Positions 41,873 through 50,706 of a DNA stretch of 64,000 nt are shown here, piece by piece. How positions within the stretch are numbered: position 1 is the first letter of the stretch; each line of letters starts with the position of its first letter. The notes beneath the pieces were generated by a model. That model did no database searches. It had not been told where the DNA came from and worked only from the letters and a program-made list of their open reading frames with translations. Source of the stretch: JALNZF01 sp049793155 (GTDB lineage Bacteria; Nitrospirota; UBA9217); NCBI GenBank assembly GCA_049793155.1, contig JBARBN010000009.1, forward strand, positions 40,394 through 104,393, given 5' to 3'. Both the position numbers and the translations under genes were made by a program.

Positions 41873-43783
41873 TCACTCCGCCAACCGTGACTTATGGGCA
41901 TACCCCACCCGTTTCAATGCCTCTTCGATCTCATTCAGGGTCGAGGGGTCGTCAATGGTGGACGGTATGGAATACTGCTCACCGTCCGCTATCTTGCGCA
42001 TAGGGCCGCGCAGGATCTTGCCCGAACGCGTTTTCGGCAGCCGCTTCACCACGCAGGTTTCCTTGTACGAGGCAATGGGACCTATCATGTCCCGGATCAT
42101 TGCCGCGAGTTCCTTCCGGATCTCCTGCTCGGGGCGGGCCGCGCCCGCCTTGAGCACGCACAGCCCGACCGGCACCTGTCCCTTGAGCTCGTCATGCACG
42201 CCGATGACCGCGCATTCCGCGATGTCCTTGTGCGTGGCGACCACCTCTTCCATCTCGCCCGTCGAGAGACGGTGGCCTGCCACGTTGATCACGTCGTCCA
42301 CGCGGCCCATGATAAAGACGTACCCGTCCTCGTCGATATAACCGCCGTCGCTCGTATAATAGTAGCCGGGATAAATTTTGAGATATGCTTCCTCGAAGCG
42401 GGCGTCCGCCTGCCAGAGCGTGGGAAGCGTCCCCGGGGGCAGGGGGAGCTTGATGGTCACGAGACCCGTTTCTTTCGGTTTGGCCTGCCTGCCGCTCGTG
42501 TCGAGGATCGTGACATTGAAACCAGGGACCGGCTTGGTTGAAGAGCCCGGCTTGATCGGAAAGGACTCGATGCCCATACAGTTCGCGGTAATGGGCCAGC
42601 CCGATTCTGTCTGCCACCAGTGGTCGATCACGGGTTTGTTCAGGAGATCGTGCGCCCAGTGATAGGTGTCGGAATCGAGACGCTCGCCCGCAAGGAACAG
42701 GTACTTGAATTTCGAAAGGTCATACTTTTTAATGAACTCGCCTTTCGGATCTTCCTTCTTGATTGCGCGGAACGCGGTCGGTGCGGTGAACAGCACCTTT
42801 ACCTTGTGCTCGGAGATGACCCTCCAGAACGCGCCGGCATCGGGAGTGCCGACCGGCTTTCCCTCATAAAGGACCGTTGTGCACCCGTGAAACAGCGGCC
42901 CGTACACGATGTAGGAGTGGCCCACGACCCAGCCCACGTCCGAGGCCGCCCAATACACATCGCCGGGCTCTACGCCATAGATGTGCCGCATGCTCCAGCG
43001 GAGTGCCACCGCGTGCCCGCCGTTGTCACGGACAACGCCCTTCGGCTTCCCGGTGGTGCCCGAGGTATACAGGATATAGAGCGGGTCCGTTGCCCGGACA
43101 GAGGTGCACTCGACAGGCACTCCCTTTGCCATGAGTTCGTCCCAATCGAGATCGCGGGCGCTGTTCATTGCCGCCTTTACGAATTTACGCTGGAAAATGA
43201 TGCACTTCTCCGGCTTATGCGCCGACTGTTCGATCGCCCTGTCCAGCATGGGTTTGTATTCCAGGGTCTTCTTCCCTTCAATGGCGCCTGAGGCGGTGAT
43301 GATGACCCTCGGCTTTGCATCGTCGATCCTGATCGCAAGTTCATGCGGCGCGAATCCGCCGAATACCACTGAGTGCACCGCACCCAGGCGGGCGCACGCG
43401 AGCATGGCGATCACGGCCTGCGGGATCATCGGCATGTAGATGATGGCGGTATCGCCCTTGGTGACGCCGAGGTCCTTGAGCGCGCCGGCGAAGCGCGAGA
43501 CCAGATCGAGCAGCTCCCGGTAGGTATACTTCCTGATCGTGTTCGTTACCGGGCTGTCGTAGATGAGCGCCACCTGGTCCGCGCGTCCGTAGAGGACGTG
43601 GCGGTCAAGGGCGTTGAAGCACGTGTTCATCAGGGCGCCCGGGAACCACCGGTAGAACGGCTTGTTCGAATCATCGAGCACCTTGTCCCACTTCTTTTCC
43701 CAGGTAATTGCCTGCGCAGCATCACCCCAGAACCCCTCGGGGTCCTTGATGCTTCTTTGAAAGAGCTCTTCGTACCTTCCCAT
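41873..43783 (-). CDS. prpE: Propionyl-CoA synthetase (acyl-CoA/AMP ligase)
   Basis: The 636-residue ANL-superfamily enzyme has P-loop YILYTSGTTGKPKG, DHWWQTESGWPI and YYTSDGGYIDEDGYVFIMGRVDDVINVAGHR. The C-terminal lysine in RSGKILRG is the AMP-forming (and acetylation) site. Length and the N-terminal YEELFQRSIKDPEGFW fit PrpE; an acetyl-CoA synthetase role cannot be excluded from sequence, but the operon supports propionate. ATG 43783 has GAGGAG seven bases upstream. It is the last gene of the prp operon. Confidence 0.88.
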   Translation of the reverse strand: MGRYEELFQRSIKDPEGFWGDAAQAITWEKKWDKVLDDSNKPFYRWFPGALMNTCFNALDRHVLYGRADQVALIYDSPVTNTIRKYTYRELLDLVSRFAGALKDLGVTKGDTAIIYMPMIPQAVIAMLACARLGAVHSVVFGGFAPHELAIRIDDAKPRVIITASGAIEGKKTLEYKPMLDRAIEQSAHKPEKCIIFQRKFVKAAMNSARDLDWDELMAKGVPVECTSVRATDPLYILYTSGTTGKPKGVVRDNGGHAVALRWSMRHIYGVEPGDVYWAASDVGWVVGHSYIVYGPLFHGCTTVLYEGKPVGTPDAGAFWRVISEHKVKVLFTAPTAFRAIKKEDPKGEFIKKYDLSKFKYLFLAGERLDSDTYHWAHDLLNKPVIDHWWQTESGWPITANCMGIESFPIKPGSSTKPVPGFNVTILDTSGRQAKPKETGLVTIKLPLPPGTLPTLWQADARFEEAYLKIYPGYYYTSDGGYIDEDGYVFIMGRVDDVINVAGHRLSTGEMEEVVATHKDIAECAVIGVHDELKGQVPVGLCVLKAGAARPEQEIRKELAAMIRDMIGPIASYKETCVVKRLPKTRSGKILRGPMRKIADGEQYSIPSTIDDPSTLNEIEEALKRVGYAHKSRLAE

Positions 43784-43943
43784 GGACAGCCTCCTCACCT
43801 TGCTTGAATGTACATTTTTTTTGCGACTGGAATGGTGAAAGGGTTATTCACGTTTCCGTGAAAGGTCACAAAACCTCTCTCAGGGAAGGAGAATTTTAAT
43901 GCGAGGCAACAACTATTCGCTTTCCCCGGTTCTCCTGGAAAGA

Positions 43944-46646
43944 TCATGTTTCTTTCAGTAATTCCCGAAGCACATACTGAAGAATTCCACCATGAAGATA
44001 ATAGTCCACCTCAATGTCGGTGTCAATACGTGAAAGCAGCTTCACTTCGTGCGTGCTTCCGTCCGTTTTTCTTATGAGCATCCTCATTTCCTGCTGCGGC
44101 CTGATCGTGTTCGGGCCAAGGATATCGAATTCCTCGTCCCCGTTGATCCCGAGGGACTGGATAGATTCATGCTCCATGAACTGCAGCGGCAAAACACCCA
44201 TGCCCACAAGGTTCGCCCGGTGTATCCGCTCGAAGCTCTTCGCAACCACGGCCCGGACGCCAAGCAGCCGCGTACCTTTGGCTGCCCAATCCCGCGACGA
44301 GCCCGTGCCGTATTCCTCTCCGCCGAAGACGATCAAGGGCGTGCCCCGGGCGCGATACTTCATCGCGGCATCGTAGATGGACATCTGTTCCCCCGATGGC
44401 TGGAACAGGGTGAGACCGCCTTCATTGCGCGAGCCGTCCGGCTTCTGCGGAAGCATGATGTTCCTGATCCGCACGTTCGCGAAGGTGCCGCGCACCATGA
44501 CCTCGTGATTGCCCCTGCGTGTTCCATAGCTTTGGAAGTCGGCTTTGGAGACGCCCTTCTCCACGAGGTACCTGCCCGCGGGCGTAGTTTCCCTGATCGT
44601 ACCGGCGGGACTGATATGGTCCGTGGTGAGGGAATCTCCGAACATGCCGAGTGCGCGCGCCCCGACGACCGCACCAACCCGGGCGGGCTCAATGCTGAAA
44701 TCTTCGAAGAACGGCGGCTCGGTAATATACGTGGACTTCGGCCAGGCGTAGACATCGTCCTTGACGGAAACGATGCCGTCCCACAATGAGTTGCCCGCGG
44801 CCAGGTCATCGTATCTGCGCCTGTAGGCGACAGGATCATTTGCATACCTCATAACCGATGCGATCTCGGTGCTCGTGGGCCAGAGGTCTTTAAGATAAAT
44901 TTTTGTGCCGTCTTCGGCAACGCCGAGCGGGGTGGTCACGGGGTCCCAAAGAAGGCTGCCTGCGATGGCAAAGGCAACGACGAGCGGCGGGCTCATGAGA
45001 TAGTTCGCGCGCAGATTGGGATGGATCCGCGCCTCGAAATTCCGGTTGCCGGAAAGCACTGCCGCGCACACGAGATTATTGCGCACAATGGCCTCCTCGA
45101 TCCCCTCGTCCAGGGGGCCGGAGTTTCCGATACAGGTTGTGCACCCATACGCGGCAACGTAAAATCCCAATTGCTCGAGATACGGAAGCAGCCCTGCCCG
45201 CTGCAGATAATCGGTCACGACGCGTGAGCCCGGGGCAAGCGAGGTCTTGATCTTTTTATCTACTGACAGGTTCTTCTCCACCGCCTTTTTCGCGAGCAGG
45301 CCTGCAGCCAGAAGCAGGGAGGGATTGGAGGTATTCGTACAGGAAGTAATGGCCGCGATCATGACGTCGCCGGAACCGATATCAAGACCGGCCTTTGTTT
45401 TCCATCGCCTTGCAAGATCTTCAGCCGTTCTGCCAAAGCCGTTCTCTGATTCCGGTTTGACGAATAATTCGGAGAACTGGTCTTTCAATCGGAGAAGATC
45501 TACCCGGTCCTGAGGACGCCGGGGACCGGCCACCGCTGGCTTGACCTTCGAGAGATCGAACTCCAGGGTCCTCGTATAATCGATATCGCCGGGTTTCGGT
45601 ATGCCGTACATGCCCTGGGCCTTGAAATACGCCTTGAATGCGGCGATCTCTTCTTCCGTCCTGCCGGTCATGCGGAAGTACCCGACGGTCATATCGTCCA
45701 CCGGGAAGAATCCCATGGTTGCCCCGTATTCCGGCGCCATGTTCGCGATCGTCGCCCGGTCCGGCACGCTGAGCGAGCTGGTTCCGCTGCCGAAGAACTC
45801 GACGAACGCTCCGACGACCTTTTTCATCCTGAGCATTTCCGTGATCGCAAGCACAAGATCGGTTGCAGTGACACCCTCCGTGAGCGCACCCAGGAGATTC
45901 ACGCCGACGACATCGGGGGTGAGAAAATACAAAGGCTGGCCGAGCATCCCGGCCTCTGCCTCGATCCCGCCCACTCCCCATCCTGCAACGCCGATGCTGT
46001 TGATCATCGTGGTGTGGCTGTCGGTCCCGACCAGGGTATCAGGATAAAAAACGCCATCCTTGCTGTGCACGCCGCGCCCGAGATGCTCCAGATTGACCTG
46101 GTGACAGATGCCGATGCCCGGAGGGACCACCCTGAAGGTCTTGAACGCGTTCATGCCCCATTTAAGAAATGCGTAGCGCTCCTGGTTGCGCGCAAATTCC
46201 ATTTCCAGGTTTTTTTGAAGAGAGCCGGGTTGGCAGTAGGAATCCACCTGTACCGAGTGGTCGATCACAAGGTCGACAGGAACGAGGGGTTCGATGATCT
46301 TCGGGTCTTTCGCCATCTTCCGCACCGCGCCGCGCATGGCAGCGAGATCGCACAGCAGGGGTACTCCGGTAAAGTCCTGGAGAAGGATGCGGGAGACCAC
46401 GAAGGGGATTTCATGAACGCGGCGTGCGGTCGGCGCCCAGGAGGCGAGCTGCCTGATATGGTCTTCGGTGATCTTGCGGCTGTCGTAATTACGCAGGATC
46501 GATTCGAGCACGATCCGGATCGAGACCGGCAAACGGGAGATCCCCTTGAGCCCGGCCTGCTCCAGCGCCGGAAGGGAGTAGAACCTGCCCGGCTTCCCGT
46601 TGCCGGGATCGAACTCGCGCAGCGTATTGAAGAGATTATGGGTCAC
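43944..46646 (-). CDS. acnA: AcnA-type aconitase of the methylcitrate operon
   Basis: This 900-residue bacterial/IRP-type aconitase has Fe-S cysteines in TSCTNTSNPS and GCTTCIGNSGPL, and GGEEYGTGSSRDWAAKG in the swivel domain. Being inside a prp operon that also has PrpD, it probably rehydrates 2-methyl-cis-aconitate to 2-methylisocitrate, besides or instead of normal aconitase work. The start is GTG 46646 with no clear Shine-Dalgarno. The genome also carries the monomeric aconitase at 15776. Confidence 0.92.
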   Translation of the reverse strand: MTHNLFNTLREFDPGNGKPGRFYSLPALEQAGLKGISRLPVSIRIVLESILRNYDSRKITEDHIRQLASWAPTARRVHEIPFVVSRILLQDFTGVPLLCDLAAMRGAVRKMAKDPKIIEPLVPVDLVIDHSVQVDSYCQPGSLQKNLEMEFARNQERYAFLKWGMNAFKTFRVVPPGIGICHQVNLEHLGRGVHSKDGVFYPDTLVGTDSHTTMINSIGVAGWGVGGIEAEAGMLGQPLYFLTPDVVGVNLLGALTEGVTATDLVLAITEMLRMKKVVGAFVEFFGSGTSSLSVPDRATIANMAPEYGATMGFFPVDDMTVGYFRMTGRTEEEIAAFKAYFKAQGMYGIPKPGDIDYTRTLEFDLSKVKPAVAGPRRPQDRVDLLRLKDQFSELFVKPESENGFGRTAEDLARRWKTKAGLDIGSGDVMIAAITSCTNTSNPSLLLAAGLLAKKAVEKNLSVDKKIKTSLAPGSRVVTDYLQRAGLLPYLEQLGFYVAAYGCTTCIGNSGPLDEGIEEAIVRNNLVCAAVLSGNRNFEARIHPNLRANYLMSPPLVVAFAIAGSLLWDPVTTPLGVAEDGTKIYLKDLWPTSTEIASVMRYANDPVAYRRRYDDLAAGNSLWDGIVSVKDDVYAWPKSTYITEPPFFEDFSIEPARVGAVVGARALGMFGDSLTTDHISPAGTIRETTPAGRYLVEKGVSKADFQSYGTRRGNHEVMVRGTFANVRIRNIMLPQKPDGSRNEGGLTLFQPSGEQMSIYDAAMKYRARGTPLIVFGGEEYGTGSSRDWAAKGTRLLGVRAVVAKSFERIHRANLVGMGVLPLQFMEHESIQSLGINGDEEFDILGPNTIRPQQEMRMLIRKTDGSTHEVKLLSRIDTDIEVDYYLHGGILQYVLRELLKET

Positions 46647-46698
46647 AATAGATATCTAAGTTGGACAAGATAGCATTAAAAAGCCGGCCACGCCCGCG

Positions 46699-48150
46699 CT
46701 AGATCACGAACAGATCCACATATTCATTGACCGGCATGGATTCAAGCCTCCGGCGGTCGAGCGAGACGTCAAGGATCGCCTTCTGCTGTTTCTGCGGGAA
46801 CCGACGCGCAAGGTTCACCTTGAATTTTTCGATGAGCAGGGGCATTCCCTCTTTGCGCCGGCGGCGGTGCCCGATGGGATATTCGACCACGATCTCCGGC
46901 AGTTTCGTTCCGTCCGAAAACTCCACGGTTAAGGCGTTGGCGATCGATCGCTTGTCCGGGTCGTGGTAATCCCCGGTGAACCGCGGGTCTTCCACGCACA
47001 CGATCTTGTCGCGAAGCGCGTCAATGCGCGGGTCCCTGGCAACGCTGTCCTCATAGTCGGCCGCGGTCAACCGTCCGAAGATGAGCGGTACGGCGACCAT
47101 ATACTGGATGCAATGATCGCGATCAGCGGGATTGTTCAGGGGTCCCTTCTTATCGATGATGCGGATCGCGGCCTCATGCGTGCGAATCGTGATCTTTTTT
47201 ATGTCGTCAACGGTCCTGTTGATCTCCTTTAATTTTGCATGCAGGCTCATGGAGCATTCCACCGCCGTCTGAGAGTGGAACTCGGCAGGGAACGATATCT
47301 TGAACAGCACGTTCTCCATGACATAGGAGCCGTAAGGACGCTGGAACTTGAATGCATTTCCTTTAAAGAGCGCGTCATAAAAACCCCATCCCTTGGCCGT
47401 GAGCACGCTCGGGATGCCCATCTCACCCTTGATGGAGAAAAGCGCAAGCCGCACGGCGCGGCTCGTGGCGTCTCCCGCTGCCCAGGACTTGCGCGAGCCC
47501 GTGTTCGGCGCATGCCGGTACGTACGAAGCGACTGGCCGTCCACGAATGACTGCGAAACCGCGTTGATCACCTCGTCGCGGTTTCCGCCCATGAGCCAGG
47601 CGCAGACAGCGGCGGAGGCCACTTTCACGAGAACCACATGGTCGAGTCCCACCCGGTTGAACGCGTTCTCGAGCGCGATCACGCCCTGGATCTCGTGGGC
47701 CTTGATCATGGCCTCGAGCACGTTGTTCATGATGAGCGGTTCCCTGCCCATTGCAATGCGCGTACGCGAAAGCCAGTCTGCGGTCGCAAGAATGCCGCCC
47801 AGATTGTCCGACGGGTGCCCCCACTCGGCGGCGAGCCAGGTGTCGTTGAAATCAAGCCAGCGGACCAAGGCGCCGATATTGAACGCGGCCTGTACCGGAT
47901 CGAGCTGGAACTGGGTGCCCGGGACCTTTGCGCCGTTCGGTACAATGGTGCCGGGAACGATCGGCCCCATGAGCTTGGTGCACGCCGGATAGTCCAGTGC
48001 TTCGATGCCGCATCCGATGGTGTCAATGAGGCAATGCCTCGCGGTTTCATATGCCTCGTCAGAGGTGATCGTGTAGTTCTTGACGTAATCGGCGATGTCG
48101 ACCAGGACCTTGTCCGGCCCGGGCCGTGCGTTGGATGTGGGGGAACTCAT
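46699..48150 (-). CDS. prpD: 2-methylcitrate dehydratase (MmgE/PrpD family)
   Basis: The 483-residue protein of the MmgE/PrpD fold has IDTIGCGIEALDYPACTKL, WLDFNDTWLAAEWGHPSDN and the C-terminal DPDKRSIANALTVEF. It removes water from 2-methylcitrate to give 2-methyl-cis-aconitate without an Fe-S cluster. Length matches PrpD. It sits between prpC and acnA in the order expected for the pathway. Confidence 0.93.
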   Translation of the reverse strand: MSSPTSNARPGPDKVLVDIADYVKNYTITSDEAYETARHCLIDTIGCGIEALDYPACTKLMGPIVPGTIVPNGAKVPGTQFQLDPVQAAFNIGALVRWLDFNDTWLAAEWGHPSDNLGGILATADWLSRTRIAMGREPLIMNNVLEAMIKAHEIQGVIALENAFNRVGLDHVVLVKVASAAVCAWLMGGNRDEVINAVSQSFVDGQSLRTYRHAPNTGSRKSWAAGDATSRAVRLALFSIKGEMGIPSVLTAKGWGFYDALFKGNAFKFQRPYGSYVMENVLFKISFPAEFHSQTAVECSMSLHAKLKEINRTVDDIKKITIRTHEAAIRIIDKKGPLNNPADRDHCIQYMVAVPLIFGRLTAADYEDSVARDPRIDALRDKIVCVEDPRFTGDYHDPDKRSIANALTVEFSDGTKLPEIVVEYPIGHRRRRKEGMPLLIEKFKVNLARRFPQKQQKAILDVSLDRRRLESMPVNEYVDLFVI

Positions 48151-48280
48151 TGTTCGGTTATCCTTTCAGCGAGATTGGAGGAAGCGGACCATCCGGCATG
48201 CGTGCAAAGTTCCGGGATTGGAGAAGACCCGTGCCTCGACCATTACGTCATACTTCGATGTCTGACGGTTGAACGTGCGG

Positions 48281-49453
48281 TTACCTGTCCCTGATCGGCA
48301 CATAGGTCCTGTCATCCGGGCCGGTGTAATTTGCGGACGGCCGGATGATCTTGTTGTCCATCCGCTGCTCGATCACATGCGCGCCCCAGCCGGTCGTGCG
48401 CGAGATTACGAAGATCGGCGTGAACAGGGGAGTGGGCACGCCCAGCATGTGGTAAGTGACCGCGGAGTACCAGTCAAGATTCGAGAACATGTTCTTTTCG
48501 CGTTTCATAACAGCCTCGATCCGGTCCGCCACCTGATAGAGGTTCATGTTTCCCCCGTCTTCGCAGAGTCCTTTGGCGATCGCCTTGATCGTGGCGTTCC
48601 GGGGATCGCTCACCGTGTACACGGGGTGTCCGAAACCGATGATGATCTCCTTTCGGGCCACGCGCGCCATGATGTCCGCTTCAGCCTCGTCGGGAGTGCG
48701 GTAACGCCGCTGGATCTCGTGGGCAGCCTCGTTCGCTCCGCCGTGCTTCGGCCCGCGCAAAGCCCCGATGGCGCCGGTGATCGCGGAATACGCGTCTGAC
48801 AGGGTCCCGGCTATCACACGTGCGGAGAAGGTCGATGCCGTGAATTCGTGCTCAGCGTACAGGATCAGGGACTGGTCCAGGGCCTTCTCATGGAGCGCAG
48901 ACTGCTTCCTGCCGTGCAAAAGGTGCAGGAAGTGACCTGCAACCGTATCATCGTCCGTTTCCGCGTCGATCCTGCGGCCGTTCTCGGTAAAGTGCCACCA
49001 GTACAGCAGCATGGAGCCGAACGACGCGACCAGGCGGTCGATGATATCGCGCGCGCCCTGGAGGTTCTGGTCGTCCTTTTCCGGCAGCACCGTGCCGAGA
49101 TACGAACAGGCCGTGCGCATCACATCCATGGGATGGGTCGCTGCCGGGATCTGCTCAAGAACGTCCTTGACGCGGGCGGGTATGCCGCGCAGCTGCTTCA
49201 GCTTCTTCCGATAGTCCTTGAGCTGCGATTCCGTGGGCAGATCGCCGTGAATGAGCAGATAGGCGATCTCCTCAAAGGTGGATTTCTTTGCAAGCTCCAC
49301 GATGTCGTACCCCCGGTAGTGCAGATCGTTCCCCGTACGCCCGACCGTGCAAACCGCGGAATTACCCGCGATCACGCCCGAGAGGGCGACCGATTTTTTT
49401 ACTTTCGGAGCGGCAGGTTCCGTTGTCGGGGTTGCGCCAGAATTTGTGCTCAT
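48281..49453 (-). CDS. prpC: 2-methylcitrate synthase (citrate synthase family)
   Basis: The 390-residue citrate-synthase fold has active-site segments ATHPMDVMRTACSYLG, GALRGPKHGGANE and FGHPVYTVSDPR. The GLRGYDI-type start (NDLHYRGYDIVELA) and size match PrpC rather than the larger hexameric GltA. It condenses propionyl-CoA with oxaloacetate. The AAGGAGGATCAACC ribosome site lies inside the end of prpB, and the genes overlap by 4 nt. Confidence 0.92.
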   Translation of the reverse strand: MSTNSGATPTTEPAAPKVKKSVALSGVIAGNSAVCTVGRTGNDLHYRGYDIVELAKKSTFEEIAYLLIHGDLPTESQLKDYRKKLKQLRGIPARVKDVLEQIPAATHPMDVMRTACSYLGTVLPEKDDQNLQGARDIIDRLVASFGSMLLYWWHFTENGRRIDAETDDDTVAGHFLHLLHGRKQSALHEKALDQSLILYAEHEFTASTFSARVIAGTLSDAYSAITGAIGALRGPKHGGANEAAHEIQRRYRTPDEAEADIMARVARKEIIIGFGHPVYTVSDPRNATIKAIAKGLCEDGGNMNLYQVADRIEAVMKREKNMFSNLDWYSAVTYHMLGVPTPLFTPIFVISRTTGWGAHVIEQRMDNKIIRPSANYTGPDDRTYVPIRDR

Positions 49454-50340
49454 GGTTGATCCTCCTTGGAAAAGAGTGCATCCAGCTTTTGTTCAAAGGC
49501 ATGATAGCCGAGATAATCATACAATTCCTCGCGGGTCTGCATGAGGCTGACCACGTTCTTCTGCGTCCCCTCGCTCCGGATCGCCCCGTAGACCGCCAGC
49601 GCGGCCTTGCTCATGGCGCGGAACGCGGAGAGCGGGTAGAGAACGATCGACACCTCGGCGCCCCGGAGATCTTCGACGGTAAAGAGCGGGGTCGACCCGA
49701 ATTCCGTGATGTTTGCCAGGATGGGGACCTGGACCGCGCTCGCGAATTTCTTATACGTCGCGAGGTCCTTCACGGCCTCGGGAAAGATCATGTCCGCTCC
49801 GGCCTCCACACAGGCAACTGCCCGTTCGAGAGCTGCCTCGATGCCTTCGACCGCGATGGCGTCGGTCCTTGCCATGATGATGAAGTCAGGGTCGGTCTTC
49901 GCGTCCACGGCGGCCTTGATGCGGTCGGCCATCTCGCCTTTGGTGACGATCGCCTTGCCCGGCCTGTGGCCGCAGCGCTTTGACTGGACCTGGTCCTCAA
50001 TATGAACTGCGGCAGCCCCCTGTTTGATCATGGACCTGATCGTACGCGCAATATTAAAAGCGCCGCCCCAGCCCGTATCAATGTCGACCAGAACAGGCAG
50101 GTCGGTATTGTCCGTGATGCGCCGCACGTCGGTAAGCACGTCATCCATAGTGCTGATCCCGAGGTCCGGCACACCGAGCGAACTTGCCGCCACGCCGCCG
50201 CCGGAAACATAGAGCGCCCTGAAGCCGCTTCGCTCGGCCAGCCGCGCCCCAAAGGCATTGATCGCGCCGACAACCTGCAACGGTTTTTCATCCTTGACCG
50301 CGGCCCGGAAACGGGCACCTGCTGAGCTTATCCTGGACAT
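49450..50340 (-). CDS. prpB: 2-methylisocitrate lyase
   Basis: The 296-residue PEP-mutase/isocitrate-lyase fold has the catalytic loop KRCGHRPGKAIV, VDIDTGWGGAFNIARTI with the Mg ligands, and HIEDQVQSK. It cleaves 2-methylisocitrate to succinate and pyruvate. It is the first gene of the prp operon, with GAGGAGGATTACAGC before its ATG and dual promoters upstream. Confidence 0.95.
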   Translation of the reverse strand: MSRISSAGARFRAAVKDEKPLQVVGAINAFGARLAERSGFRALYVSGGGVAASSLGVPDLGISTMDDVLTDVRRITDNTDLPVLVDIDTGWGGAFNIARTIRSMIKQGAAAVHIEDQVQSKRCGHRPGKAIVTKGEMADRIKAAVDAKTDPDFIIMARTDAIAVEGIEAALERAVACVEAGADMIFPEAVKDLATYKKFASAVQVPILANITEFGSTPLFTVEDLRGAEVSIVLYPLSAFRAMSKAALAVYGAIRSEGTQKNVVSLMQTREELYDYLGYHAFEQKLDALFSKEDQP

Positions 50341-50381
50341 GCTGTAATCCTCCTCGGGGCGTCGCTGGGATCCGATGATCT

Positions 50382-50410
50382 ACTATATGTTCCCTTGCTC
50401 CCCGAGTCAA
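50382..50410 (-). promoter_or_regulatory. Sigma70 promoter of prp operon
   Basis: Minus strand: TTGACT (50410-50405), 17 bp, TATAGT (50387-50382). Predicted start near 50375, 35 nt before prpB. Confidence 0.65.
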
Positions 50411-50469
50411 GCCGTATTCGAGCGGTTGGGGATCGAGATACATTGGTACGCTTGATGCATTTAGTAGAC

Positions 50470-50486
50470 AGCAAGTATTGTTCCAA
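50470..50486 (-). promoter_or_regulatory. Sigma54 promoter of prp operon
   Basis: Minus strand TTGGAACAATACTTGCT has GG and GC 10 nt apart and intact TTGCT; the only notable change is A for C after GG. Predicted start near 50459, about 120 nt before prpB. Confidence 0.65.
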
Positions 50487-50706
50487 ACCGTTACCCCGGA
50501 AAAAAAAAGAATAAATGCCTGAAATTAATAAAGAGGGAACAGGGCCCGTTGATATATGCAGGTGTCGTCCTCCTGCAAAAAAGATCATTTACGCAAATTC
50601 TTGCAGGCACATTTATGCATTTCATCTTTTTGATGCACTCGTCGACCGTCTCATGATAGAATAGATGCACAGTCCGGAAAAGCGGTCATCAAGGAGGATC
50701 GTCATC

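Larger units (their letters stand above)
50341..50706. other. Divergent regulatory region between prp operon and TPP-enzyme gene
   Basis: No gene. It holds a sigma70 and a sigma54 promoter facing prpB and several TGCA-centred half sites (TTGCAGG, ATGCAT, GATGCAC at 50600-50640). These may be activator-binding sites upstream of the sigma54 promoter. On the plus side only AAGGAGG (50691-50697) for the next gene is clear. Confidence 0.6.

Noticed and set aside
44049..44789. Long plus-strand open frames opposite the AcnA and prpE genes (e.g. 44049-44789, 42620-43291).
   Set aside because: Same shadow effect; the products are low-information, Arg/His-rich, and the minus-strand enzymes are unambiguous.
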